From: Chitinophagales bacterium
GTDB lineage: Bacteria; Bacteroidota; Bacteroidia; Chitinophagales; CAIODY01
Length of the DNA: 46,539 nucleotides
Reading direction: 5' to 3'
Assembly (NCBI GenBank): GCA_947452995.1
Contig: CANGEV010000007.1
Coordinates: 65,143-111,681, forward strand
Part shown: in pieces, positions 1-9,129 of the stretch
Layout of the letters: every line of letters starts with the position of its first letter
Numbering within the stretch: the first letter of the stretch is position 1
Program-made: the position numbers and the translations under genes
Notes under the pieces: generated by a model
The model's input: the letters and a program-made list of their open reading frames with translations, nothing else
Database searches by the model: none
Told to the model about the DNA's origin: nothing

Positions 1-1495
1 CGGCTTCGATAGCATATTCGCCTTCTCCTGCTGGTAAACAAAACATAAATTCGCCATCCTGACTATTGCTTTCTGCTTCACGTACTACTCTTCCTGTTTT
101 TAAATTAACCAATTCTAAAGTTGCTGCTAAAGCCTTATTCGTTTTCTTATCTAGTACTTTTCCTTTCAAATAATTCACTGGCGTTGCTTGAACATCCGGG
201 TTTAGAACAAATGTATAAATGTCTAGATTATTCCCTCCTTTTCCCATTGAAGACGAATAATAAGCTGTTTTGCCATCTGCTGTTACGATCAAATTTGTTT
301 CGTCATCTTTCGTATTAATAGGGTAACCTAAGTTTTGTGGTTTACTCCAGGTACCATCAGTCTGCTTTCTACTTACAAATAAGTCCATTCTTCCCATGCC
401 GACATGACCATTAGACGCGAAATAAAGAGTAACGCCATCCGGATGTATAAACGGACTGTTTTCGTCACCCATTGAGTTGATTGCCGGACCAAGGTTCTCT
501 GGCATGCTCCATTTACCGTCTGCTTGTAATTTACTGACGTAAATATCAGCACCGCCAGAACCGATTTTACTTCTATGCGCTGCAAAATATAAAGTACGAC
601 CATCTGCAGAAAAAGAAGGTTGCGATTCCCAATCGCCTGTATTAATCGGAGGACCAAGTGGAGTAGGGGGTGTCCAGCTTCCTTTTTCTTTGTAGGTTAA
701 ATATAAATCACAACCACTCGACATATTGCGCTTGTCATTGCATCGTGTAAAAAACATATAACTGCCGTCTACGCTCATGCACTGCGCACCTTCATTATTA
801 TCTGTATTGATGATATTGCCCAAGTTTTTGGCGCGAGTCCAGTGTCCTTCTTTGAAATAACTTATATAAAAATCTTCATTACCCGCAGCTCCGTTATTTA
901 AGAGGCGGTTAAAAAGTAGTGTGCTGCCATCAGGTGTGATAAAAGGAGAATAATCACGAGTGGTAGAGTTTATGCTGTCCCCAAGATTGTGAGGTTCAAA
1001 TGGAACTGGGTTGGCTAGAGCCTGAATCCTAAATTCGTAAGTAGCCTTTAAGTTATCTCCTTGAATTTTTTCAGCAGAACTTAGTTTCGTCAAGGCGAGA
1101 TATTTTTCAATAGGCCCTAATGCCTCTTGGTATTTATCTTCGGAAGCAAATAATTCTGCAATTGTTTTATAACGCTTACCACAATAATCTTCATCGATTA
1201 AAATCGCCTTGTTGTAACTTTCAATGGCTTTAGCAAGTTTCTTTTCTTCGCGTTGAACATCTCCAAGTAAAAGCCATGCGTCGCAATATCGTGGTTCTAA
1301 TACAATGGCCTTTAATAAGGATTTTTCCGCATCTTCAAACTGCATTAGACCAACTGCACTAATCGCTTCCTGATAATGAGCCTTTGCTTTCGAAGAAACT
1401 TTAGTAGGGTCGTACTGTGCATGCACATTTTTTGTAAATATGCATAGAACAAACAAAAGTACCCACACTTTACTTGTATTAATGTTTTTTGTCAT
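1..1495 (-). CDS. TPR / PD40 beta-propeller / CRD envelope protein, PorE-like, 3' end outside window
   Basis: The reading frame is open from the ATG at 1495 to the window edge, giving 498 residues with no stop. A signal peptide (about residues 1-26, ending VHAQ) is followed by TPR helices (about 36-135). Five PD40 blades carry the DGxTLYF pattern near 180, 234, 290, 345 and 398, and a carboxypeptidase-regulatory-like beta sandwich begins near 441. In the family an OmpA-like peptidoglycan-binding domain usually follows, and it would lie off the left edge. This order matches PorE of the type IX secretion machinery, but similar paralogues are common in Bacteroidota. The expected PorE lipobox cysteine is not seen. 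The start lies 17 nt inside the 3' end of the Prc gene, so the two are probably cotranscribed. The function is inferred from architecture only. Confidence 0.8.
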   Translation of the reverse strand, partial: MTKNINTSKVWVLLFVLCIFTKNVHAQYDPTKVSSKAKAHYQEAISAVGLMQFEDAEKSLLKAIVLEPRYCDAWLLLGDVQREEKKLAKAIESYNKAILIDEDYCGKRYKTIAELFASEDKYQEALGPIEKYLALTKLSSAEKIQGDNLKATYEFRIQALANPVPFEPHNLGDSINSTTRDYSPFITPDGSTLLFNRLLNNGAAGNEDFYISYFKEGHWTRAKNLGNIINTDNNEGAQCMSVDGSYMFFTRCNDKRNMSSGCDLYLTYKEKGSWTPPTPLGPPINTGDWESQPSFSADGRTLYFAAHRSKIGSGGADIYVSKLQADGKWSMPENLGPAINSMGDENSPFIHPDGVTLYFASNGHVGMGRMDLFVSRKQTDGTWSKPQNLGYPINTKDDETNLIVTADGKTAYYSSSMGKGGNNLDIYTFVLNPDVQATPVNYLKGKVLDKKTNKALAATLELVNLKTGRVVREAESNSQDGEFMFCLPAGEGEYAIEA

Positions 1496-3602
1496 CAAAC
1501 AAAATTTGATCTATAAGTATTAAACTGGTTTCATAGATATAACTGTCTTGGCGAATGTTCTTACGCCATACATTGTTCTTGCTAATCTTATTTGTATCTG
1601 CAACGATTCCCGCAGAATCAGCCATTGGGATTGCAACATACATCGGTCGACTTTTTTTGCTCAAGCGTTCGTTTGCCTTCGTTTTGTTTTTCATTTCATT
1701 TTCCTCATTGATAAATTTATCATAGTTTAAAGAATACTTATTGTCATGATTCTTTTCCCCGATATAATTCGCAAGACCAGATACATTAACAAAGAAAGAA
1801 TCAGTTGCTAGCCTGAGGCTACTTTTCTTTTGAAGTTCATCTAGTTTCGGAGCCTTTGGCCATTCCAGATGTGCTGCTGCAGGTATTTGAGACCAACGTA
1901 AAGGGAAGTCGTCTTTCTTTTCACCATATTCGATCTTTGCATATGCATCTGGTAAAATAATATCTGGCGTTACTCCCTTTAATTGAGTGGATCCTCCATT
2001 CACGCGGTAAAACTTTTGATCAGTAATTTTTAAAGCACCTAATGTTCTTGCTAATTCAAAATTCTTGGTGTGCGCGAAGACCCCTAAGTCGTAAAAACGC
2101 TGTACACTTCCTTTGCCATGTGTTGAAGGACTGCCAACAATGATTCCTCTATGATAATCTTGAATAGCAGCCGCTAGAATCTCTGAGGCCGACGCACTAA
2201 ATTCATTTACCATTACAGCAACTGGACCGTCATATTGAATTCTTCCATCTGGGTCTTCCAAAATCTCAGGATCTTGGCCTCTAGCCTTAACTTGTACCAT
2301 GGGACCATTCTGCACAAATAATCCTGCAATCTGTACCACGTCAGATAAGGATCCTCCGCCATTATTTCGAACATCAATGATAATCCCATCTACATAGTCT
2401 TTCTTTAACTTTTCTACTTCTTTCGCCATATCCGGACCACATCTTCTACCGTTAGCTGCGTTAAAGTCAGCATAAAATTCAGGCAGATAGATATAGCCGA
2501 TTTTCTTGCCATTCATTTCTAAAATACTTGATTTCGCAAAAGTTTCTTCTATTTCGACAACATCTCGCGTAATTTTTATCTCCTCTTTAGAACCATCACT
2601 ATGTTTTACCAATAAACGTACCACAGTGCCTTTCTTACCTCGTATATGCTTTATCGCCTCGTCAATATCCACATTTTCTAAGGAGAAAAAATCAGCAGTT
2701 AATCCTTCTGCAACCTTCATGATTAAATCTTCCGCTTTTAAATGCCCTTCCTTCCAAGCAGGACCACCAATTACTAAACTTGCTACTTTGATGTAGTCAT
2801 CTTTCACTTGCAAAGTGGCTCCAATACCTTCCAATTTACCACTCATTCGTATGTCAAATGTTTCCTTATCCTTTGGGGGAAAAAAGTTAGTATGCGGATC
2901 CATCACTCCAGTAATACAGTTGACGTAAGAAGTAAACAAATCACTTTCATTAATTTTTGCAATTCGCTCAAAATAGTCTTTGGTAGATTTTTGAATCTTA
3001 GTGCGCGCTTCAATTTCTAATTGTGCATCTGTTTTAATTGAATCGTAAGTAGAGTCTTTTTTATCAAGCCTCTGTTGTTGCTCGTCTTTGAGTTCCTTGA
3101 ACTTCACAAGCACTTGATATTTTAATTCTTTTCTCCAAAGGTCTTTACGTTGTTCTTCCGATTTTGCAAATTGCAGTTTTTTGCCATCAATGATGATTTC
3201 TTCATCCTCTTTAAAACTAAATGGAGTTTCTAAAAGAGTAGGATAGAAAGTCTTTACCTCAGCGATTCGTGATTGATAAGTTTTTACTATCTCGTTGTAT
3301 GCGTTCAGATCTGGCGAAATGATAGCATCGTCTAATTTGTTGGCATATTTAGTTTTGAAAGTAGAAATGTCGCTCGCAATAAAAAACTTTTTATTGTAGT
3401 CGAGACGTTGAATGAATAAATTAAAAATATCGTTTGAGAGCGCATCATTAAGTTGCTTCGGCTCAAAATGACTATTCATAACTGCCGTAGCCACAGATTG
3501 AATTACCAACTTTCTTTTCTCAGTTGTTTCAGTGTTTACCTGTGCTTTTAAACTCATGCTCAAACTTAAAATGGTAAAAGCGACACTAACTATTTTTCTC
3601 AT
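1479..3602 (-). CDS. prc: Tail-specific (C-terminal processing) protease, S41 family
   Basis: This 707-residue protein matches the Prc/Tsp family, periplasmic serine proteases that degrade or trim proteins from their C termini. A signal peptide (about 1-20, ending LKAQ) is followed by the alpha-helical Tsp N-terminal region, a PDZ domain (about 250-340) and the S41 protease core. The SASASEI motif at 469-475 holds the nucleophilic serine, and the general-base lysine is K497 in THGKGS. The C-terminal DUF3340-like extension is present, so the length is normal for the long Tsp class. It overlaps the downstream PD40 protein by 17 nt, which suggests translational coupling. A link between the protease and turnover of envelope proteins is plausible but not shown here. 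Confidence 0.95.
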   Translation of the reverse strand: MRKIVSVAFTILSLSMSLKAQVNTETTEKRKLVIQSVATAVMNSHFEPKQLNDALSNDIFNLFIQRLDYNKKFFIASDISTFKTKYANKLDDAIISPDLNAYNEIVKTYQSRIAEVKTFYPTLLETPFSFKEDEEIIIDGKKLQFAKSEEQRKDLWRKELKYQVLVKFKELKDEQQQRLDKKDSTYDSIKTDAQLEIEARTKIQKSTKDYFERIAKINESDLFTSYVNCITGVMDPHTNFFPPKDKETFDIRMSGKLEGIGATLQVKDDYIKVASLVIGGPAWKEGHLKAEDLIMKVAEGLTADFFSLENVDIDEAIKHIRGKKGTVVRLLVKHSDGSKEEIKITRDVVEIEETFAKSSILEMNGKKIGYIYLPEFYADFNAANGRRCGPDMAKEVEKLKKDYVDGIIIDVRNNGGGSLSDVVQIAGLFVQNGPMVQVKARGQDPEILEDPDGRIQYDGPVAVMVNEFSASASEILAAAIQDYHRGIIVGSPSTHGKGSVQRFYDLGVFAHTKNFELARTLGALKITDQKFYRVNGGSTQLKGVTPDIILPDAYAKIEYGEKKDDFPLRWSQIPAAAHLEWPKAPKLDELQKKSSLRLATDSFFVNVSGLANYIGEKNHDNKYSLNYDKFINEENEMKNKTKANERLSKKSRPMYVAIPMADSAGIVADTNKISKNNVWRKNIRQDSYIYETSLILIDQILFDDKKH

Positions 3603-3669
3603 ATGGAATCATTTTCTCAATAATACGAAAATTACTTTGGTTTTGTTGTGGCAAGTTCTAAACAAGCTG

Positions 3670-4443
3670 TTAAGCAAGTTCTGTTTTAAAATGCTTAAAG
3701 GCTGTTAAAATCCTTGATCCATACCAACTGCAATAGCTTCCATTAATTAATTCAACTTTAATTTCTGGAAGTAATAATTGTAGCTCCTCTTTATGTTTCT
3801 CTTTGAACGGGAATGGCTCGTCCGAAAGCAATAGTTTGTCCGGCGCTAATTGTTTTATCTCTTCTAAACTCAGAGTAGGGTAACGTAGAGTTTCTTTTGG
3901 AAGTATATTTTCATAACCAATTTCTTCCAAAAATGAACTGATATAGGTGTCATGACCGATACTCATGAAAGGCTTGTTCCAAATTAAATAGATTACTGTT
4001 TTCTTTTTGAATTGAAAATGTTTTCTCGCTTCATTGATCGCAGCTACTAATTGTTCTGATTGTGTTTTCTTGTCAAAAATGTAACCAATGTCATTGATCA
4101 TTTTTAAAGCATCTTCAATGGTCTGAATATTGCTTACATAACAGTTAGTGTGCTCCGAAATTAAGTCAATATGCTCTTTTAGGTTTTCTTCTTTATTGGC
4201 GAATACAATAGCAGGTTTTAATCGAATAATCTCTTCAAAATGCGGGTTCTTTGTTCCTCCTATTCGATGAATGCTATTACATTCTTTTTCAGGATAAATA
4301 CAAAATTTCGTTCTTCCAATGATTGATTCGGTAAGTCCCATGTCTATTAGTAATTCCGTGATGGAAGGGACCAAAGAAACAATGCTTTGTGGTACTTGTG
4401 AAAAGGTAAGCGATCGGCCTAGTTGGTCATTTATTTTTAGCAT
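3670..4443 (-). CDS. Helical-backbone (BtuF/TroA-like) substrate-binding-fold protein without signal peptide
   Basis: The protein matches the vitamin B12/Fe-siderophore type of substrate-binding fold: two lobes joined by a long helix. Family motifs are visible as VSLVPSITELL, GGTKNP and FANKEEN. No signal peptide or lipobox is present, and no ABC permease or ATPase gene is nearby. The frame can be extended to an ATG at 4473, but a -7 box at 4476-4483 would place the transcript start inside that extension, so the ATG at 4443 (257 residues) is preferred. It is divergent from a methyltransferase gene. A cytoplasmic cobalamin- or metal-binding role is possible; the ligand cannot be read from the sequence. 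Confidence 0.75.
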   Translation of the reverse strand: MLKINDQLGRSLTFSQVPQSIVSLVPSITELLIDMGLTESIIGRTKFCIYPEKECNSIHRIGGTKNPHFEEIIRLKPAIVFANKEENLKEHIDLISEHTNCYVSNIQTIEDALKMINDIGYIFDKKTQSEQLVAAINEARKHFQFKKKTVIYLIWNKPFMSIGHDTYISSFLEEIGYENILPKETLRYPTLSLEEIKQLAPDKLLLSDEPFPFKEKHKEELQLLLPEIKVELINGSYCSWYGSRILTAFKHFKTELA

Positions 4444-4475
4444 AATTGTCTCAAAAATCGTAAATTTAACCAAGA

Positions 4476-4483
4476 CAAAGGTA
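4476..4483 (-). promoter_or_regulatory. -7 box for the BtuF-like gene
   Basis: On the minus strand this reads TACCTTTG, a full match to the Bacteroidota -7 consensus TAnnTTTG, 32 nt upstream of the ATG at 4443. No clear TTG is seen at the -33 position, so the call is tentative. Confidence 0.3.
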
Positions 4484-4485
4484 AA

Positions 4486-5145
4486 ATGTCAATAGGTCGT
4501 TGGAAATGGCGCTTGGCGCAGAGTTTAGAAATCCGCTGGTGGAAACGTTATCTAACCGGAAAGGATAAAGTAAGCTATTATAATTGGAAGAGAAATTATT
4601 GGAACCATACCCTTGCTGATATTCAAGAATTTCTTCCTTCGTTAAAAAATCTTCAAATTGCAGATGTAGGTAGTGGCCCTGCAGGGATATTCACTGTTCT
4701 TTCGGGTAATACAGTAGATGCTGTTGATCCCTTATTGGAATCTTATAAATTGAACATTTCTATTTTTGACCCTAGTGACTTTCCTTGGGTGAATTTCGTT
4801 ACTAAGGATTTAGAAAATTGGTCTCCGGAACAAAAGTTCGATGTCATTTTTTGTTTGAATGCTATTAATCACGTTGACAATATTTATCTAGGTTATCGCA
4901 ATTTGCAAAAAGCATTAAAGCCTGGAGGTGTACTAGTAATTAGTACCGACGCACATCGATGGAATTTCTTAAAATGGATATTCAATTTTTTACCTGGGGA
5001 TATGTTGCATCCGCAACAGTTTAATTTGGCTGATTATAGACAAATGCTCAATAAGGAAAACTTGACCATTCATAGAGAACTATGCTTACACAAAGGAGTA
5101 ATTTTTAGCCATTATATTCAAGTTGCTAAAAAAGGCCTTTACTAG
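4486..5145 (+). CDS. Class I SAM-dependent methyltransferase
   Basis: A 219-residue Rossmann-fold methyltransferase. Motif I is ADVGSGPAG (about 59-67), followed by an acidic strand end AVDPLL (about 79-84). The FDVIFCLNAINHVDN segment is in the motif II region and LKPGGVLVIS follows. This resembles ubiquinone/menaquinone-type or small-molecule methyltransferases, but the substrate cannot be assigned. It is divergent from the BtuF-like gene and may share a short control region with it. Its TAG stop interlocks with the stop of the convergent DUF721 gene in the 4-nt palindrome CTAG. The N terminus (RWWKRYLTGKDK) is basic and aromatic, with no membrane segment. Confidence 0.85.
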   Translation: MSIGRWKWRLAQSLEIRWWKRYLTGKDKVSYYNWKRNYWNHTLADIQEFLPSLKNLQIADVGSGPAGIFTVLSGNTVDAVDPLLESYKLNISIFDPSDFPWVNFVTKDLENWSPEQKFDVIFCLNAINHVDNIYLGYRNLQKALKPGGVLVISTDAHRWNFLKWIFNFLPGDMLHPQQFNLADYRQMLNKENLTIHRELCLHKGVIFSHYIQVAKKGLY

Positions 5146-5435
5146 TATATGTTAATGTCTTTAACGTAATCTCCGCCTAAAAAATCATTAATTAGTTTTT
5201 TTACTTGTTCTTTACCATGACTTAACTCGCTTTTTAGCACACCGATGTTTACACTTATTCCAACGGTTCCTTTTTTGTAGTTAACATTGCTAGTTTGACT
5301 CGCAATGAGTTGACCCATTATCTCTTGCCAGTTGTTTTTTATACGAGCTTCGATATAGGCATCTTCTAAGTGAAACTGTCTAAGGTAGAGTTGCATGGCC
5401 TCTTGCAAACTAACATCATTACTCTTTCTTCGCAT
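5142..5435 (-). CDS. DUF721 / DciA-like protein
   Basis: A 97-residue protein consisting of little more than a DUF721 core. The pattern NNWQEIMGQLIASQT followed by VNIGVLKSELSHGKEQV matches this KH-like family. DciA proteins of this family help load or activate the replicative helicase DnaB in bacteria lacking DnaC/DnaI, so that is the likely role here. The N-terminal helix (LQEAMQLYLRQF) is retained, and no long C-terminal extension exists. It lies 3 nt downstream of the RluA-type pseudouridine synthase gene and is probably cotranscribed with it. Confidence 0.75.
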   Translation of the reverse strand: MRRKSNDVSLQEAMQLYLRQFHLEDAYIEARIKNNWQEIMGQLIASQTSNVNYKKGTVGISVNIGVLKSELSHGKEQVKKLINDFLGGDYVKDINIY

Positions 5436-5438
5436 TTC

Positions 5439-6167
5439 TTATTTTTTGGACCACTTATTTAATTGTTGAACTACTGCTCTGAAGTCTTTTGTCAACGGAG
5501 CTTCTATTTTGATATGTTTTGTAGAACCCATTGGAATAAATTCCAGAGATGAAGCATGAAGTGTTAAGCGATTCATCAAAGGATTTTCTTGTTCTTGATT
5601 TACGCTTAATTTGAATTTTCTTTTTATCGCGGAAAGAAAAATTCCTTCTTCACCTCCATAAAAAGGATCTATAACCAATGGAAATCCTGCTGTTAAGCAA
5701 TGAACTCTAATTTGATGCGTACGTCCTGTTTTAGGTTCTACTTCCAACAAGCTCATCCCGCAAGCGTAATTGTCTATTGTTTTGTAAATGGTAAGTGATT
5801 CTTTGCCATATTTGTGATGGCACATCATTCGTCCTGCATGAATGGGGTCTTCAGTAATTTTGAAATTTATTTCCCCTTCTTCTGGTGTACGCCCAATTAC
5901 CAGCGTTAAATATTTTTTGCAGACTGTATGTGAACTGAACTGATCGTTCGCCCACTGATGCGCTTCTGCATTTTTAGCAAATAATATTAATCCACTTGTA
6001 TCCTTGTCTATTCTATGAATGACATATACCTTAGCATAGAGTTTGTTTAAAAATCCTAAGATATTTGGTTTGTTTGCATCAAATCGATCAGGAATACTAA
6101 GCCAACCCGAAGGTTTATTTACGGCAACATAGTTGTCGTCTTCCCATATAATTTCTGGTTTCTCCAT
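5439..6167 (-). CDS. RluA-family pseudouridine synthase
   Basis: A 242-residue enzyme that converts uridine to pseudouridine in rRNA or tRNA. The catalytic motif HRIDKDTSGL is at 51-60, with D54 as the expected nucleophilic aspartate. It is followed by the RTHQIRVH motif typical of RluA/RluC/RluD. No N-terminal S4 domain is seen, which points to the shorter RluA-like branch. The frame extends upstream to 6242, but the ATG at 6167 (MEKPEIIWEDD) fits the family start and leaves room for promoters between it and sppA. The exact RNA target is not assignable. Confidence 0.88.
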   Translation of the reverse strand: MEKPEIIWEDDNYVAVNKPSGWLSIPDRFDANKPNILGFLNKLYAKVYVIHRIDKDTSGLILFAKNAEAHQWANDQFSSHTVCKKYLTLVIGRTPEEGEINFKITEDPIHAGRMMCHHKYGKESLTIYKTIDNYACGMSLLEVEPKTGRTHQIRVHCLTAGFPLVIDPFYGGEEGIFLSAIKRKFKLSVNQEQENPLMNRLTLHASSLEFIPMGSTKHIKIEAPLTKDFRAVVQQLNKWSKK

Positions 6168-6201
6168 AATTCGCTCGAAAGGTACTAAGAAAGCTTGATT
6201 A

Positions 6202-6233
6202 TTGAGTCGTGTTAGGATAAAATTGTATTTTTG
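6202..6233 (+). promoter_or_regulatory. Promoter of sppA
   Basis: TTG at 6202-6204, 21 nt, then TATTTTTG at 6226-6233 match the Bacteroidota -33/-7 pattern. The predicted transcript start is near 6238-6240, giving a leader of about 10 nt before the ATG at 6249. This also argues against the upstream TTG start at 6231. Confidence 0.45.
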
Positions 6234-6248
6234 GCAAAACATTTTTTT

Positions 6249-8033
6249 ATGGCTTCATTTTTCAAGACTTTCTTTGCTTCTCTTTTAGGATTTATGGTTG
6301 GTTCGCTATTGTTGGTTTTTTTCGGAGTCGCGATTATTGTTGGAATAGCCGTTGGTTTTTCAGAGCCTAAACAAGTAATGGTGCATGCAAATTCAATTTT
6401 GCGTATTGATTTGAATGGCCCCATTGATGAGCGTACCATTCAATACAGTGCAAACCTTTCCCTCTTGGGTGGTGTTCAATCCGATAAAAGCCTTGGACTT
6501 TTAGAAATTAAAAAGGTATTAAAGCTTGCTAAAACTGATAAGGATATTAAGGCGCTTTATTTGAATGTGCAAATGCCGCAGGCGGGTTGGGCAACGTTAC
6601 AATCATTGCGAGCAGCCATTTTAGATTTTAAAACGAGTGGTAAAACTATTTATGCTTACGGAGAAGTGATGTCACAAAAAGGGTATTACTTAGCCAGTGT
6701 TGCAGATAAGGTATATTTAACTCCGCAAGGGTATGTTGAATTCGCAGGACTAAGCGTTAATATTACGTTCCTAAAAGGCGCACTGGATAAGCTAGGTATT
6801 GAGCCGCAAATATTCTATTGTGGCAAGTTTAAAAGTGCCACAGAACCTTTACGTGCTACTAAGATTAGTGAACCTAATAAAATTCAAACAACAGCATTCA
6901 TGCAGACCATTTATCATTCCTTCATGGGTGAAATTGCTGCATCAAGAAAAATACCCTTTAGTCGTCTTGATTCTATTTCTCGAAATTTATTGGTTCGTAA
7001 CGCTTCCTCCGCAATGCAATTTCACTTAATTGATAAAACAGTTTATTATGATCAATTCTTAGCTGAATTGTCTGATAAAACTGGTTTGAAAGGGGATGAA
7101 TTAAAATCTCGTTTTTTAAGCATTAAAGACTACGCTAATGCGAAACAGATTTCTTTTGATGCAGAAAATACAGAAGTGTCAAACAAAGTTGCGGTTTTAT
7201 TTATGACAGGTGATATAGTGGATGGTAAAGGTGAAAAGGATAATATCGGTTCTGAAAAATTTGCAGAACAATTACGTAAGATTAGAATGGATGATTCTTA
7301 TAAGGCACTTGTGTTACGTGTAAATTCTCCAGGGGGGGCAGCTTTAGCTAGTGATGTAATGTGGAGAGAAATCACTTTGCTTAAAAAGAAAATGCCTGTG
7401 GTGGTATCTATGGGTGATTATGCTGCTAGTGGCGGCTATTATATTTCATGCCCTGCAGACTCAATTTTTGCCATGCCTACTACGCTTACTGGATCAATAG
7501 GTGTGTTTGGTATTTTACCTTGTATGGAGAAATTCTTGAATGAAAAGCTAGGAATCACCAACGACGGAGTTAAAACAGGTAAGTATAGTGATATGCCTAA
7601 TTTAACGCGTGCATTAACAGCTGATGAAAAGCTTATAGTACAAGCTGGTGTTGATTCTATTTATCTAGATTTCTTATCAAAAGTTTCTGCTGGAAGAAAA
7701 CAACCGCGCACTATGATAGATAGTATTGCGCAGGGTAGAGTATGGGCAGGTCCTGCTGGCGTCAAAGTACATCTGGTAGATCGTATTGGAGATTTAGAAC
7801 AAGCAATTGATTGCGCACGTAAAATGGCTAAGCTAGAAAAATGTCAAAAAGTATATTTACCTAAAAATCAAGCAAAGTGGACCGAGCTCCTTGTTGAAGC
7901 GATCTCTGAATCTGAAGAAACAAAAATAAAGACAAGTTTAGGAGATCTCTATCCTGTATTCAAGCAAGTCCTGTGGGTAAAAGAATTGAAAGGTGTTCAA
8001 GCTCGTTTGCCTTATGTAATGGAATTGCGTTAA
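6249..8033 (+). CDS. sppA: Signal peptide peptidase SppA, 67K type
   Basis: A 594-residue membrane-anchored serine protease that cleaves remnant signal peptides. One N-terminal membrane helix (about 10-36) is followed by two tandem ClpP-like domains, the long 67K architecture. The catalytic lysine is K195 in CGKFKSATEP in the first domain. The nucleophile is S394 in YAASGGYY in the second. The ATG at 6249 was chosen over the upstream TTG at 6231 because the TTG overlaps the -7 box. The TAA stop interlocks with the stop of the convergent threonine aldolase in TTAA (8030-8033). Confidence 0.95.
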   Translation: MASFFKTFFASLLGFMVGSLLLVFFGVAIIVGIAVGFSEPKQVMVHANSILRIDLNGPIDERTIQYSANLSLLGGVQSDKSLGLLEIKKVLKLAKTDKDIKALYLNVQMPQAGWATLQSLRAAILDFKTSGKTIYAYGEVMSQKGYYLASVADKVYLTPQGYVEFAGLSVNITFLKGALDKLGIEPQIFYCGKFKSATEPLRATKISEPNKIQTTAFMQTIYHSFMGEIAASRKIPFSRLDSISRNLLVRNASSAMQFHLIDKTVYYDQFLAELSDKTGLKGDELKSRFLSIKDYANAKQISFDAENTEVSNKVAVLFMTGDIVDGKGEKDNIGSEKFAEQLRKIRMDDSYKALVLRVNSPGGAALASDVMWREITLLKKKMPVVVSMGDYAASGGYYISCPADSIFAMPTTLTGSIGVFGILPCMEKFLNEKLGITNDGVKTGKYSDMPNLTRALTADEKLIVQAGVDSIYLDFLSKVSAGRKQPRTMIDSIAQGRVWAGPAGVKVHLVDRIGDLEQAIDCARKMAKLEKCQKVYLPKNQAKWTELLVEAISESEETKIKTSLGDLYPVFKQVLWVKELKGVQARLPYVMELR

Positions 8034-9052
8034 ACAAAACTCCGCAACGCATTCTCAATTCGTAGTAAGTCGATTTCTGTTACATCTAAATGAAAGGCAA
8101 ATCGAATGGTTGTCGGGCCACTGCTCACAAGCTTGATGCCTTGTGCTGCAAAGTGTGCGATAAACCTAGGTGTTACACTTGCATCCTTAAATTTAAATAT
8201 GAGTAAATTGCTTGCGTGAGGTAAAACTTCATGAACATATTTGCATTCATTTATCACATGTGCAATCTTTTGACAGTTTTCATGATCGTTTTTTAATCTA
8301 TCAATATTGTGAGTTAAAGCATACTGACCAGCCGCTGCGAGGAGCCCTGCTTGACGCATTCCTCCACCAAATACCTTTCGTATTCTTCTTGATTCTTTAA
8401 TGAAACTTTTATCACCTAGCAATAGTGATCCTACAGGCGCACCGAGTCCTTTACTTAGACAAATTGATATTGTGTCAAAATATCTACCAATATCCTTTGT
8501 TGTATAATTACTTGCAACAATTGCATTAAATAATCTAGCCCCATCTAAGTGTAATGGAAGATTTTCTTCCTTAGCACATTGACTTACCAATTCTAGTTTT
8601 TCCTTACTCCAGATACTTCCTCCCGCTTTATTAACGGTATTTTCTACACATATCAAGGACGTACGCGAGAAATGTACGTTGTCTGAATTAATTCTTTCTC
8701 TAATTTCATCAGGAGAAAAAATTCCGTCTTTGGTATGTATTAACCTTGCTTGAACGCCTGAATTAAAAGCAATTCCTCCGCCTTCGTAATTGTAGATGTG
8801 CGAGAAGCCATCACAAATTAACTCGTCGCCTGGGCGCGTGTGAACCTTTATTGCAATTTGATTTGTCTGAGTGCCACTACTACAAAATAGTGCAGCCTCC
8901 TTTCCAAATAAATCGGCTGCCATATTCTCTAATGCATTCACACTCGGATCATCTTCAAAGACGTCATCCCCCAATGGTGCATTAAACATTGCATTGCGCA
9001 TCGCCTCACTAGGTTGCGTAACAGTATCACTCCTTAAATCTAATAGCTTCAT
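8030..9052 (-). CDS. ltaE: Low-specificity L-threonine aldolase
   Basis: A 340-residue PLP enzyme of fold type I that splits threonine or allo-threonine to glycine and acetaldehyde. The PLP lysine is K201 in SKGLGAPVGS, the cofactor-stacking histidine is H85 in GFSHIYNYEGG, and D170/R173 lie in HLDGARL. The N terminus LDLRSDTVTQPS is the usual family start and the length is normal. It is monocistronic and convergent with sppA, and divergent from the DUF4139 gene. A -7 box (TATTTTTG, minus strand) lies at 9116-9123. Confidence 0.95.
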   Translation of the reverse strand: MKLLDLRSDTVTQPSEAMRNAMFNAPLGDDVFEDDPSVNALENMAADLFGKEAALFCSSGTQTNQIAIKVHTRPGDELICDGFSHIYNYEGGGIAFNSGVQARLIHTKDGIFSPDEIRERINSDNVHFSRTSLICVENTVNKAGGSIWSKEKLELVSQCAKEENLPLHLDGARLFNAIVASNYTTKDIGRYFDTISICLSKGLGAPVGSLLLGDKSFIKESRRIRKVFGGGMRQAGLLAAAGQYALTHNIDRLKNDHENCQKIAHVINECKYVHEVLPHASNLLIFKFKDASVTPRFIAHFAAQGIKLVSSGPTTIRFAFHLDVTEIDLLRIENALRSFV

Positions 9053-9115
9053 AAATGTGTATTCTTAATAAAATTTAAATCTACTTGTGGAATTGCTAAC
9101 TTTTCGCATCTTTAT

Positions 9116-9123
9116 CAAAAATA
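9116..9123 (-). promoter_or_regulatory. -7 box for ltaE
   Basis: On the minus strand this reads TATTTTTG, a full TAnnTTTG match, 63 nt upstream of the ltaE ATG. No good -33 TTG is found at 19-21 nt, so support is partial. Confidence 0.3.
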
Positions 9124-9129
9124 CAATTT

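Noticed and set aside
373-657. 94-codon minus-strand open frame
   Set aside because: It lies in another frame of the PD40 repeats of the gene at 1-1495, has no domain features, and the repeat frame is clearly coding.
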